Source of the DNA: Mesorhizobium sp. NFR06
GTDB taxonomy: Bacteria > Pseudomonadota > Alphaproteobacteria > Rhizobiales > Rhizobiaceae
DNA length: 64,000 nucleotides
Assembly (NCBI RefSeq): GCF_900115245.1
Contig: NZ_FOVT01000022.1
Location: 33,798 to 97,797, forward strand
Reading direction: 5' to 3'
Shown: positions 7,609 through 18,509 of the stretch, piece by piece
Layout: every line of letters begins with the position of its first letter
Numbering within the stretch: position 1 is the first letter of the stretch
The notes under the pieces: model-generated
What the model saw: the letters and a program-made list of their open reading frames with translations, nothing else
Databases searched by the model: none
What the model was told of the DNA's origin: nothing
Program-made: the position numbers and the translations under genes

Positions 7609-8064
7609 TCAGGCAGCCTTGGCGTCGTTGATCGCCTTCTCGAAGGCGATCTTGACCGGCTTGGAGACATCCTCGACCGCCTTGGTGGCAACAGTCTGGA
7701 ACTCCTTGGCCTGCTCGACGACCATTTCGACGCGCTTGCGCAGGAAAGCGGTCTGCAGCTCGACGACTTCCGAAAGGGTCTTGGCGGCGACCAGGGCTTC
7801 GAGGTGCGAGAAGCTGGCCTCGGCATTGGCGCGCAGCGCGGCGATCGCCTTGAGCGAAACGTCGCTGGAAACGGTCTTGGCGGTCTCGTAGGTCGACTCC
7901 AGAACCTTCTGGGTCTCCTCGGCGCCGGTCTTCAGCTTGGCATAGGCTTCTTTCGACTGCTCGACACCCTTCTCGGCGAAGGCGCGGATCTGGTCGGTGG
8001 CCTTGGAAGCATCGAAGCTCGGGAATTCAACGTTTTCGATGGTCTTGGCGGTGGTCTTGGACAT
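7609..8064 (-). CDS. Phasin family protein
   Basis: A 151-residue, almost wholly helical protein (MSKTTAKTIENVEFPSFDAS...) with the phasin pattern: an N-terminal amphipathic part, the middle AYAKLKTGAEETQKVLESTY and a C-terminal helix around LRKRVEMVVEQAKEFQTVA. Phasins coat polyhydroxyalkanoate granules and govern their number and size; some act in stress or nodulation. AAAGG lies ahead of the ATG at 8064; the upstream open frame lacks phasin-like sequence and was not used. The gene is divergent from the large histidine kinase and followed at 80 bases by the three-hairpin sRNA. No PHA synthase gene lies in the window. Confidence 0.88.
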   Translation of the reverse strand: MSKTTAKTIENVEFPSFDASKATDQIRAFAEKGVEQSKEAYAKLKTGAEETQKVLESTYETAKTVSSDVSLKAIAALRANAEASFSHLEALVAAKTLSEVVELQTAFLRKRVEMVVEQAKEFQTVATKAVEDVSKPVKIAFEKAINDAKAA

Positions 8065-8273
8065 TTTCCAACCTTTCGGGTAGCGGCTTTGGCAGAAAGC
8101 CGTCTCGTTCATGTATGATGGCAATATACAGGATTTTTTGTGCATTGCAATATCTTTGTTGCACCGCACCATAAAAATCTTCCCCCACGTCAGCCATTTG
8201 GCCGTTAACCAAGAGCCCAGAGATTTCGACCGTTGCAAGCCAGGCTTGTGGACCTTCGGGCCGCGGGCTTTTA

Positions 8274-8288
8274 TTAACAAAGCGTTAA
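8274..8288 (+). promoter_or_regulatory. CtrA box, TTAA-N7-TTAA
   Basis: TTAA at 8274-8277 and TTAA at 8285-8288 are separated by exactly seven bases (CAAAGCG), the full consensus of the cell-cycle regulator CtrA. The site ends 33 bases before the start of the PdhS-like kinase gene. A second TTAA half-site is at 8205-8208. Binding is inferred from the match only. Confidence 0.55.
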
Positions 8289-8321
8289 CTGAAATGCCCG
8301 CTCCGGAGGGTTGGCCAGCGC

Positions 8322-11300
8322 ATGCCGCCTGAAAACTACTCCTTCCTCGATGTCGCCGTCCTCGACGCGGTGCGCCAGCGCTTTGCCGCCGGCGACGCTT
8401 TGGCGATTTTGTCGGCCGATCTTGAACAGGTGATCTGGGCGAACGGTCCGGGAGCATCGGTGTTCGGCTATCCGGATATCGAAGCCATTATCGGAGCCTC
8501 GGCGCGGCTGCCGCTGGTTGCCCGGCGGCAGATCATGGCGACCAGCGGTTTTCCGAACATCGGCAGCGACCGCGCCGTCACGGTGAGGCTGGCCACCGGC
8601 GTCGTGAGCCGCGCCGTCGGTTTCCTGGCAAGCGCCGTGACGATGCCGGACGGCGAGAAGGCTATCATGCTGGTGGTGCCGGCTGCGCAGACCAGCTCGC
8701 GCGGCGCCGCCGAGATCGCCGACCGCGCCATAGGCGGTTTCACCGAAGCCGGGCATTTCATCGCTTTCGTCGACGCGCGAGGCGACGTCGAAGCGGCCTC
8801 GGACGGCTTTGCGGCGCTCGGCATCGAGCCGGCGACGCTGGCTGCCCTGGTTGCGGATGTGACGGCCAGCGGCGACCGCCTCGTCAAGCGCCTTGTGCCG
8901 GGCGCCAGAACCTCCTACCCGGCCGGTTTTGCACGCCTCACCGAAACGCGCCATCTGCTCGTGGTGATCGATGAGAACCAACTCGGCGACTCGGACGGCG
9001 GCCAAGGCAAACAGCCAGGCCTCGACCAGGGCGATCAGCCCGGCGATCAACAGATTGCGGCGCCGAAGGCGGCGACGGCGGCACCCTCGGGTGAAGGCCC
9101 GGTCGTCGAGCCCGAGCCTATCCAGGACAACAGTCCGGTGCAGGCCGTGGCGCCCGGCGCAGAGCCAAGCCGACAGGCAGCGGATGCCGGCGCCGGCCAG
9201 CACGACCATTGGTACTTCAACGCTGGCGACGACAGGCAACCGGCGACACCGGCAAAGGATGGACCGACCGTGGGGGCCGCAAACGAAAGCGGGCGGCAGG
9301 ACGGCGGCGACACCGCCGCGCCTGAAACCGTCGCCCAGGCGCGGCCGGCGCCGCCCCGCGACATCGATCGCTCCGCGCCACCGCTGCGCTTCGTCTGGCG
9401 CACCGACGCCGAAGGCAAGTTCAGCGCGCTGTCACCCGAATTCGCCGATATCGTCGGCCAGCCTGCCGCCGATGTGATCGGCCGCCGCTTCAAGGACGTC
9501 GCCACCACTTTTGGCCTCGACGCCTCGGGCGAGATCGCCGGCCTGCTCGAGCGGCGCGACACCTGGTCCGGCCGCTCGGTGTTGTGGCCGGTGGCCGGCA
9601 CCGGTCTGAAGATCCCGGTCGATCTGGCGGCGCTGCCCGTCTATGGCCGCAGCCGCGCCTTCGAGGGTTTTCGCGGATTCGGCGTGGCGCGCAGCGCCGA
9701 CGCCGTCGTCGATCCGGAAGCGCTCGGCATGGCTCTGGTGCCCAATGCCCAACCTGCCGGGGCCGAGCCGGCCGGGCAGCCAGCCGCGGAGCAGACGTCA
9801 CCCGAACCGGCAAAACCTGAAGATCCGTTCCAGGGCGAAGTGCCGGCGCTGGCCATCGTGCCGAAGCCCGAGCGACGCTTCGCCGACAAGGTGATCCGGC
9901 TGGCTGAGCATCGCCAGCCGGCCAACGACAAGGAGCCGGGAAGCGACCGGGGGCTGTCGATCCTCGAACGCAGCGCCTTCCGTGAGATCGGCGAGCGGCT
10001 GCGCAAAGACAGTTCCGCCCCTGTCGAGCCGAGCGCGTCCGAAACCGACGCGCAGTCCGCTGCGGCTGTTGCCGGCAAGGAGGAGACAACGGCGCGGAAG
10101 CCGGCCAGCGAAGCGCCCGAAGCAAACCAGCCGCCTTCACTCGACGTGCCGGAACACGAAGGTTCGGCGCAAGAGGCGACCCCGCCGGAAGCCTCGGAAA
10201 CCGCCGACGCGAAGGCCGAGGCCGAGGAAGCGCAGACCGAGGCGGAAGACCAGCAAGACCTGGCGCGGCTCGACGGCATCGATCACGCCGCCGAGACGGG
10301 CGACAGCGGGCAAGCCGGGACGCCAGCCGTTTCCGGCTCGCTGCTCAACTATGCCGATGGCGAGAAATCCACGAAAGAAGCCGACGCCGCGCCTGTTTCC
10401 GAGACCGGGCAACCAACGGACGCCCAGCATGCGGCCGTACACGCCGGCGCGGCGGCGCCGGAAGAACCAGAAGTAGCAGCAGCGTCGGTTCGGCCGCGCC
10501 TCGATGTGCCGCCGCTCAAGCTCGCAGGTTTCATGCCGTCCGCTTTTTCGACCGGAGAAGAAGCCGGCGCGCCCGACACATCCATCCTCGCCAGGCTGCC
10601 GGTGCCGCTGCTCATCCATTCGGGCGACGTGCTGCATTATGCCAATGCAGCCTTCCTCGAGCTCACCGGCTACGATGCGCTGGACGACCTCGCGGACGCG
10701 GGGGGCCTGGGCGCGCTCTTTGCCGATCCTTACGGCGACGATACCGCTGCTGACGAAAGCGACCGCTCGCTGAAGCTCAAGACCCGCCAGGGCCAGGAAT
10801 TTCCGATCGACGCGCTGCTGCGCTCCGTGCCGTGGCGCGGCGGCAAGGCGCTGATGCTGGTGGTGCGACGCTCCGGCGAGGAGGACGCGGCGCATTTCGC
10901 CGCGGCGAATGACGAGCCGGCGCTGCAGCCGGACGTGCCTGAACTGAAGTCGCGCATTGCGGAGATGCGCACCATCATCGACACCGCCACCGACGGCGTC
11001 GTGCTGATCGGCCGCGACGGCAACATCCGCTCGATCAGCCGGCCGGCAGAAGCGCTGTTCGGTTTCGACAGCGACGACGTCGCCGGCAAGCCCTTTGCCT
11101 CGCTGTTCGCCATCGAAAGCCAGCGCGCGGCGCGCGACTATCTTGCAGGCCTTTCGGAGCCGGGCGTGGCGAGCGTGCTCAATGACGGCCGCGAGGTCAT
11201 CGGCCGTGAGGCGCAAGGGCGTTTCATCCCGCTGTTCATGACCATCGGCCGGCTGCCGAACGACAGCGGCTTCTGCGCCGTGGTGCGCGACATCACGCAA

Positions 11301-12062
11301 TGGAAGCGGGCAGAGGAAGACCTGACGCAGGCACGCGCCGTGGCCGAACGCGCCTCCTCGCAAAAGACGGATTTCCTGGCCCGCATCAGCCATGAGATCC
11401 GCACCCCGCTCAACGCCATCATCGGTTTTTCCGAGCTGATGGTGGACGAGAAGTTCGGCCCGATCGCCAACGACCGCTATCGTGACTATCTGCGCGACAT
11501 CAACCGGTCGGGCAACCATGTGCTCGACCTCGTCAACGACCTGCTCGACATCTCGAAGATCGAGGCCGGCCAGCAGGAGATGGATTACGAGGCGGTGTCG
11601 CTCAACGACACGCTGGCCGAGACGGTGGCGATGATGCAGCCGCAAGCCAATCGCGAGCGCGTCATCATCCGCTCCAGCTTCGCCTCGCGGCTGCCGGAAG
11701 TGGTGGCCGACTTGAGGAGCGTGCGCCAGATCGCCCTCAACATCCTGTCCAACGCCATCCGCTACACCCAGGCCGGCGGCCAGGTGATCGTCTCGACCGC
11801 CTACGAAGCCTCGGGCGACGTCGTCATGCGCGTGCGCGACACCGGCATCGGCATGACGCAGGCTGAGATCGAGCAGGCGCTGAAGCCGTTCAAGCAGATC
11901 AATGCGCTCAAGCGCGGGCGTGGCGACGGCACCGGCCTCGGACTGCCGCTCACCAAGGCCATGGTGGAGGCAAACCGCGCCCGTTTCGCCATTACCTCAA
12001 CGCCGGGCGAAGGAACCCTGGTCGAGGTCGGCTTCCCCTCGACGCGCGTGCTCGCCGAGTAA
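8322..12062 (+). CDS. Multi-PAS sensor histidine kinase, PdhS/DivJ-PleC type
   Basis: A 1246-residue cytoplasmic hybrid-free histidine kinase with no membrane segment. An N-terminal PAS-like region spans about 15-110; further PAS domains lie near 345-450, 750-830 and 885-1000. Between them are long Ala/Glu/Pro-rich, probably disordered stretches (about 200-340 and 480-740). The HisKA motif RISHEIRTPLNAIIGFSE puts the phosphorylated histidine at 1024; the ATPase N box NILSNAIRYT has its Asn at 1144, followed by RDTGIGM and GTGLGLPLTKAM. The HisKA wording is that of PdhS, DivJ and PleC, kinases or phosphatases of DivK and PleD in asymmetric division. A CtrA box lies 33 bases upstream. The partner is not encoded nearby. 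Kinase certain; exact ortholog not. Confidence 0.9.
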   Translation: MPPENYSFLDVAVLDAVRQRFAAGDALAILSADLEQVIWANGPGASVFGYPDIEAIIGASARLPLVARRQIMATSGFPNIGSDRAVTVRLATGVVSRAVGFLASAVTMPDGEKAIMLVVPAAQTSSRGAAEIADRAIGGFTEAGHFIAFVDARGDVEAASDGFAALGIEPATLAALVADVTASGDRLVKRLVPGARTSYPAGFARLTETRHLLVVIDENQLGDSDGGQGKQPGLDQGDQPGDQQIAAPKAATAAPSGEGPVVEPEPIQDNSPVQAVAPGAEPSRQAADAGAGQHDHWYFNAGDDRQPATPAKDGPTVGAANESGRQDGGDTAAPETVAQARPAPPRDIDRSAPPLRFVWRTDAEGKFSALSPEFADIVGQPAADVIGRRFKDVATTFGLDASGEIAGLLERRDTWSGRSVLWPVAGTGLKIPVDLAALPVYGRSRAFEGFRGFGVARSADAVVDPEALGMALVPNAQPAGAEPAGQPAAEQTSPEPAKPEDPFQGEVPALAIVPKPERRFADKVIRLAEHRQPANDKEPGSDRGLSILERSAFREIGERLRKDSSAPVEPSASETDAQSAAAVAGKEETTARKPASEAPEANQPPSLDVPEHEGSAQEATPPEASETADAKAEAEEAQTEAEDQQDLARLDGIDHAAETGDSGQAGTPAVSGSLLNYADGEKSTKEADAAPVSETGQPTDAQHAAVHAGAAAPEEPEVAAASVRPRLDVPPLKLAGFMPSAFSTGEEAGAPDTSILARLPVPLLIHSGDVLHYANAAFLELTGYDALDDLADAGGLGALFADPYGDDTAADESDRSLKLKTRQGQEFPIDALLRSVPWRGGKALMLVVRRSGEEDAAHFAAANDEPALQPDVPELKSRIAEMRTIIDTATDGVVLIGRDGNIRSISRPAEALFGFDSDDVAGKPFASLFAIESQRAARDYLAGLSEPGVASVLNDGREVIGREAQGRFIPLFMTIGRLPNDSGFCAVVRDITQWKRAEEDLTQARAVAERASSQKTDFLARISHEIRTPLNAIIGFSELMVDEKFGPIANDRYRDYLRDINRSGNHVLDLVNDLLDISKIEAGQQEMDYEAVSLNDTLAETVAMMQPQANRERVIIRSSFASRLPEVVADLRSVRQIALNILSNAIRYTQAGGQVIVSTAYEASGDVVMRVRDTGIGMTQAEIEQALKPFKQINALKRGRGDGTGLGLPLTKAMVEANRARFAITSTPGEGTLVEVGFPSTRVLAE

Positions 12063-12087
12063 ACATCATGCGGGACAGGTTCGGCCA

Positions 12088-12240
12088 AAGAAAAAGGCGT
12101 CCGACTGGACGCCTTGAGAAATGGGATGCTGTTACAACGGGGGCTTGAGCTGAACCTCAGGGGACGAGGAACGGGATTTCTCCCTCAAGTTACACGCGAC
12201 TATCGGGGGTGGTCCCTTAACAACTCCTTACCGGGCCGCC
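12088..12240 (-). ncRNA. Structured RNA candidate with terminator, unassigned
   Basis: The minus strand carries a strong Rho-independent terminator: AAGGCGTCC/GGACGCCTT (12094-12115) followed by TTTTTCTTT. Upstream of it the RNA could pair GUUGUUA with UAACAGC (about 12217-12223 with 12127-12133) and CUUGAG with CUCAAG (about 12183-12188 with 12143-12148), the latter enclosing GGGA-GAAA-TCCC and CTGA-GGT-TCAG hairpins. No protein gene on this strand ends here; the nearest stops 346 bases away beyond a repeat element. A separate small RNA is the simplest reading, but I cannot name a family or promoter, and the hairpin might merely be a terminator. Confidence 0.4.
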
Positions 12241-12374
12241 AAAAAATTTACGAATGTGTACCACCCGTGAAATCTAGGTAAATTCGCCGTACATATGTTG
12301 TTTACCAAGCCGGGCTCAGTTTCGGCATTGACGGCGGCGCAGGGATTCAAAGTTAGCCGAGACATACCTCCCGT

Positions 12375-12557
12375 CGTCATCCACGGGCGAAGCAAGAAGC
12401 GAAGCGACGCGGCGCAGACCCGAGGATCCATGCCGTGCCGTCAAAGCATTGCAACGGTGCAGAATTCTGCTCCGCTGCGATCTGCGATCAACGTAACGGC
12501 ATGGATCCCAGGGTCTCCGCGACGGAGCTTTCGCTCCTGCTTCGCCCTGGGATGACG
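12375..12557. repeat. Dispersed palindromic repeat, family 1 copy 2
   Basis: A 183-bp copy of the element at 2126-2292: CGTCATCCACGGGCG at the left, CCTGGGATGACG at the right, internal CAGACCCGAGGATCCATGCC and ACGGCATGGATCCCAGGGTC arms, and a central part with GCAGAATTCTGCTCCG. It occupies the space between the converging histidine kinase and acetoacetyl-CoA synthetase genes. The rest of the 523-base gap holds the RNA candidate at 12088-12240 and a short AT-rich stretch in which I see nothing. Confidence 0.8.
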
Positions 12558-12585
12558 AAGTTGAGAAGCCTCGGCTAATCTGGAA

Positions 12586-14544
<1,959 letters not shown>

Positions 14545-14809
14545 GATCGCTCCTCCCAAAGCGCGTCGCGTTCGAGCCAGTAAAGCTCAGCATCGCATAT
14601 GCCATCGTCCCAAAAACGGCGCGCAACCGCGGACCGGGATCGTTCAGACCGCTTATGCATATTGCAGCGCAGCAGAGCAAGATTTTGTTCGGACGGCCGA
14701 TGGCGAGCGCGGCGAGAATGCCATCGCAAGGCCATAAAGACTTGAAAAGCGTCGGCGCTCGGTTACACCCGTCGGGCGATTTGTCGGCAATGAAAGCATA
14801 CGGGGCGAA

Positions 14810-16690
14810 ATGCCATCATCTTTGATCCGGCGCGGGGTGTGGGCGATCGGCGTTGCCGTGCTCGTCATCGCGCTCGCGGTCGCGGCGCTGCCGCTGATTG
14901 CCTCGACCCGCATCGTGCGCGACCGCATCGCCTGGGAATTGAGTGCCTGGAGCGGCTTCAGAGTCACGATCGACGGCTCGCCGCGCATCGAGGTTTGGCC
15001 GAAGTTCCGGGCCATCCTCAGCGACGTGACGCTGTCGCAATGGACCGAGACCGATGCGCCGCCGGTGGTCGAAGCCGATCGCATGGAGGTCGATCTCTCG
15101 GCCATGGCCGCCTTGCAGGGCAATGTCGCCTTTTCGACGGCAAGGCTGGTGCGTCCGACGATCAGGGTGCAGCGGACGGAGAGCGGCTTGTATCTGCCGC
15201 CGTTTCCGACCGGAGGCCGCATCACGCGCTCGATCGATACCGCCCGCGGCGTGGTAACAGCCAATCCGCAGAAGCCCGATCTGGGCAGATTGCCTTCCGA
15301 CCCGTTCGGCACCGTCGAATTCCGCGACGGCCGCGTCGTCACTTCGGCCGACGGCAAGGACGTCGAAATCCTGAGCAGCCTCAGCGGCCAGGTGAGCTGG
15401 GAAGCGATGAACAGCGAAGCATCGCTGACCGCGACCGGCATCTGGCGCGGCGAAAGCGTGCAGCTCGATTTCTCCTCGACGAGGCCGCTGCTGCTGTTTG
15501 CCGGGGGATCAGCACCCGTCGCCCTCTCCTTCAAGGCGGCACCTGCGACATTCTCCTTCGACGGCACGGCCTCGATGTCGGACAATGCCTATCTGGACGG
15601 CCAGGCAAAGTTCGCCGCGCCGTCGCTGCGGCGCGTGCTGGAGTGGTCGCAGGCCGGCATCGCGCCCGGCGCGGCGATCGGCGCGGTCTCGGTCTCCAGC
15701 AAGGTGAACGCCTCGGCGGGGCGCGCGAAGTTCGAGAGCACCACCGTCACGCTGAACAACAATCCGGGCATGGGCGCGCTGGATTTTTCCTTCGCCGAAG
15801 GACGCCCGGTGATTGCCGGCACGCTCGCCTTCGACACGCTCGACCTCAGATCATTCCTGTCGGCTTTCACGCCTGTCGCGCCGACCAGCGAGACCGGCCC
15901 GGGCGACATCGACACCAGCTTCGCCGACCGCATAAACCTCGATCTCAGGCTGTCGGCGGCGCACGCCATGGCGGGCCCGGTGCAGCTTGCCGACGTCGCG
16001 GCGACCGCGCAGGTCAAGAACGGTCTTGCCGTCTTCGACGTATCCGACGCGTCGGCCTTCAACGGCAATATCCAAAGCAGCCTGCGTTTCGACCGCAAGC
16101 CGGAGGGCACGCAGGTGGAGATGCGGCTCCTGGCATCGGATGTGGATACGGGGGCCTTTGCCACGGCGGCGGGAATGACGCGGCTGGTGCCGGCCGGCAC
16201 CGGGACGGTGTCGATCATCCTCAAGGGGCCGGGCAAAGCCTGGAACTCGATCTTCGAGAATGCCGACGGATCGTTCTCGGCGACCTTCGGGCCGGGCACG
16301 CTCAACGGGCTCGACCTGGCCGCCTTTCTCAAGCGCAACCAGCAAGGTGGCTTCTTCGCGCTGGACGATGTCGCCAATGGTTCGCTGCCGATCGACGGCG
16401 CCGAGATCAAGGCAAGCATCTCGAAGGGCGTGGCGCGCCTCGACAAGGCCGAGATCAATTCGCAGAAATATAATATCTGGCTGTCCGGCATCGCCTCCTA
16501 TGTCGGACGCGGGCTGGCGCTTTCGGGCGGCGTCGTGCCGAAGGGACAGCCGGCGCAGCAGCCCCAACAGGCCAACGGTCAGGCGGCCAGTCCGGCCCCC
16601 GCGCCGCCGAGCCAGTCGCTGTTCTTCGTCGGCGGCAACTGGAGCGCACCGTTCATATCGCCGATCGCTCCCGGCGTTTCAGGCCAGTAA
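14810..16690 (+). CDS. AsmA family protein
   Basis: A 626-residue protein of the AsmA/DUF748-like group, large periplasmic beta-rich proteins anchored by one N-terminal helix and linked to outer-membrane assembly or lipid transfer. The single membrane segment is at about residues 10-30 (WAIGVAVLVIALAVAALPLI). The following GFRVTIDGSPRIEVWPKFRA block and the C-terminal NGLDLAAFLKRNQQGG are typical of AsmA N- and C-domains. The tail is Gln/Ala/Pro-rich. It is divergent from aacS across a 265-base gap in which nothing notable is seen, and it converges with potI; a GCGGGGC/GCCCCGC hairpin (16693-16712) lies between the two stops. Client lipids or proteins are unknown. Confidence 0.82.
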   Translation: MPSSLIRRGVWAIGVAVLVIALAVAALPLIASTRIVRDRIAWELSAWSGFRVTIDGSPRIEVWPKFRAILSDVTLSQWTETDAPPVVEADRMEVDLSAMAALQGNVAFSTARLVRPTIRVQRTESGLYLPPFPTGGRITRSIDTARGVVTANPQKPDLGRLPSDPFGTVEFRDGRVVTSADGKDVEILSSLSGQVSWEAMNSEASLTATGIWRGESVQLDFSSTRPLLLFAGGSAPVALSFKAAPATFSFDGTASMSDNAYLDGQAKFAAPSLRRVLEWSQAGIAPGAAIGAVSVSSKVNASAGRAKFESTTVTLNNNPGMGALDFSFAEGRPVIAGTLAFDTLDLRSFLSAFTPVAPTSETGPGDIDTSFADRINLDLRLSAAHAMAGPVQLADVAATAQVKNGLAVFDVSDASAFNGNIQSSLRFDRKPEGTQVEMRLLASDVDTGAFATAAGMTRLVPAGTGTVSIILKGPGKAWNSIFENADGSFSATFGPGTLNGLDLAAFLKRNQQGGFFALDDVANGSLPIDGAEIKASISKGVARLDKAEINSQKYNIWLSGIASYVGRGLALSGGVVPKGQPAQQPQQANGQAASPAPAPPSQSLFFVGGNWSAPFISPIAPGVSGQ

Positions 16691-16719
16691 ATGCGGGGCC
16701 GCTAAGCCCCGCCCCTCGT

Positions 16720-17538
16720 TCAACCGCGCTGCGCGGCCTGCTCGTCGAGCTGGCGCTGGACTTCTCGGCGTTTGTTGGCGATCGAGGCGATGATGACGCC
16801 GACCGCCACCACCGCAATCAGGATGGTGCAGGCGGCGTTGATTTCCGGCGTCACGCCAAGGCGCACCTGGCTGTAGATCTTCATCGGCAGGGTGGTGGCG
16901 CCGGGACCCGAGGTGAAGCTCGCGATGACCAGATCGTCCAGTGAGAGCGTGAAGGCCAGCATCCAGCCCGAAATGATCGCCGGCAGGATCACCGGCAAGG
17001 TGATCTGGAAAAAGGTTTTCACCGGCGGCGCGCCGAGATCCATGGCCGCCTCTTCCAAGGAGCGGTCGAAAGAAACCAGGCGCGACTGCACGACGACGGC
17101 GACGAAGCACATGGTGAAGGTGATGTGCGCGAGCGTCACGGTCAGGAAGCCGCGGTCGAGCCCGACGGCGACGAAGAGCAGCAGCAGCGAAAGGCCGGTG
17201 ATGACTTCCGGCATGACCAGCGGCGCGAAGACCATGCCGGAGAACAGGACACGCCCCCTGAAGCGCGTGTAGCGCGTGAGTGTGATGGCGGCGAGCGTGC
17301 CGAGCACGGTCGCCACCGTGGCCGAGATGACGCCGACGCGGGCCGTGACCCAGGTTGCGTCCATCAGGCCCTGGTTGTGGAACAGCGAGACGTACCATTT
17401 GGTCGAGAAGCCGCCCCAGACGGTGACGAGCTTCGATTCGTTGAAGGAAAAGACGATCAAAAGCACGATCGGCAGGTAGAGAAACGCAAAGCCCAGCACG
17501 ATCGAGGTGATGTTGAAGCGGCTCCAGGTCGAGTTCAT
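16720..17538 (-). CDS. potI: Polyamine ABC transporter permease, PotI/PotC-like
   Basis: Inner-membrane permease of a spermidine/putrescine importer, 272 residues, about six membrane helices starting with SIVLGFAFLYLPIVLLIVFSF. The EAA loop that docks the ATPase is at about residues 160-180 (SLEEAAMDLGAPPVKTFFQI). The later FTLSLDDLVIASFTSGPGATTLP segment is highly typical of PotC/PotI. Its start overlaps the potH stop by four bases (ATGA), so translation is probably coupled. Last gene of a potF-potG-potH-potI operon. Confidence 0.92.
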   Translation of the reverse strand: MNSTWSRFNITSIVLGFAFLYLPIVLLIVFSFNESKLVTVWGGFSTKWYVSLFHNQGLMDATWVTARVGVISATVATVLGTLAAITLTRYTRFRGRVLFSGMVFAPLVMPEVITGLSLLLLFVAVGLDRGFLTVTLAHITFTMCFVAVVVQSRLVSFDRSLEEAAMDLGAPPVKTFFQITLPVILPAIISGWMLAFTLSLDDLVIASFTSGPGATTLPMKIYSQVRLGVTPEINAACTILIAVVAVGVIIASIANKRREVQRQLDEQAAQRG

Positions 17539-18500
17539 TTGCCCTGCTCCTGCGCGCGTGCCTGGGCCTGCTGGAAGAACATGATCGGAACGGTCAGCAC
17601 CAGGAGCAGGATGACTGCCACCGCCGACGAGACCGGCCAGTCACGGTTGGAGAAGAACTCGTTCCAGAGCGTCTTGCCGATCATCAGCGTCTGCGACCCG
17701 CCAAGGAGGTCGGGAATGACGAACTCGCCGACGGCCGGAATGAACACCAGAAGGCAGCCGGCGACGACGCCGGGCAGCGACAGCGGGAAAGTGATCTTCC
17801 AGAAGGCGCCGGTCGGCGGACAGCCGAGGTCCTGCGCCGCCTCGACCAGCGAATAGTCCATCTTCTCAAGCGAAGAATAGAGCGGCAGCACCATGAACGG
17901 CAGGTAGGAATAGACGATGCCGATGAAGATCGCGGTGTAGGTGTTGAGGATGACCAGCGGCTGGCTGATCAGGCCCGTGGCGAGCAGAAGCTGATTGAGC
18001 AGCCCCTCGGGTTTCAGGATGCCGATCCAGGCATAGACGCGGATCAGGAACGAGGTCCAGAACGGCAGGATCACCAGCATCAGCAAGGTCGGGCGGATCG
18101 TGGCCGGCGCACGCGCCATGCCATAGGCGATCGGATAGCCGACGATCAGCGTAAGGATCGTCGAGATCCCCGCGATGATCAGGCTCGTCACATAGGCATT
18201 GAAATACAGCGCATCCTGGGTCAGCCAGGTGTAGTTGTCGAAATTGAGCTCGCGGACGCCGGCAAAGAATCCCGAGACGCCGTCCCTGAAGTCGAGCACG
18301 GGCGTGTAAGGCGGCATCGAGATCGCCGTCTGCGACAGCGAAATCTTGAAAACGATGATGAAGGGAATGAGGAAGAAGAACAGCAGCCAGAGATAGGGAA
18401 CGATGATGACGAGGCGGTCGACGAAGCGCTTCGCCAGCCGTGTCGGCAGCGCGGCGGCGGCAGCGGGCGATGGAGCGGCTGTAGCTGCGATATTTGTCAT
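17535..18500 (-). CDS. potH: Polyamine ABC transporter permease, PotH/PotB-like
   Basis: The second inner-membrane permease of the importer, 321 residues. After a hydrophilic N-terminal tail of about 30 residues come roughly six helices, beginning IIVPYLWLLFFFLIPFIIVF. The coupling loop is SLVEAAQDLGCPPTGAFWKI, followed by PAVGEFVIPDLLGGSQTLMI, both standard for PotB/PotH. It starts nine bases after potG ends and overlaps potI, so the three cytoplasmic/membrane parts form one transcription unit. Confidence 0.92.
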   Translation of the reverse strand: MTNIAATAAPSPAAAAALPTRLAKRFVDRLVIIVPYLWLLFFFLIPFIIVFKISLSQTAISMPPYTPVLDFRDGVSGFFAGVRELNFDNYTWLTQDALYFNAYVTSLIIAGISTILTLIVGYPIAYGMARAPATIRPTLLMLVILPFWTSFLIRVYAWIGILKPEGLLNQLLLATGLISQPLVILNTYTAIFIGIVYSYLPFMVLPLYSSLEKMDYSLVEAAQDLGCPPTGAFWKITFPLSLPGVVAGCLLVFIPAVGEFVIPDLLGGSQTLMIGKTLWNEFFSNRDWPVSSAVAVILLLVLTVPIMFFQQAQARAQEQGK

Positions 18501-18509
18501 CTCCGCCCC

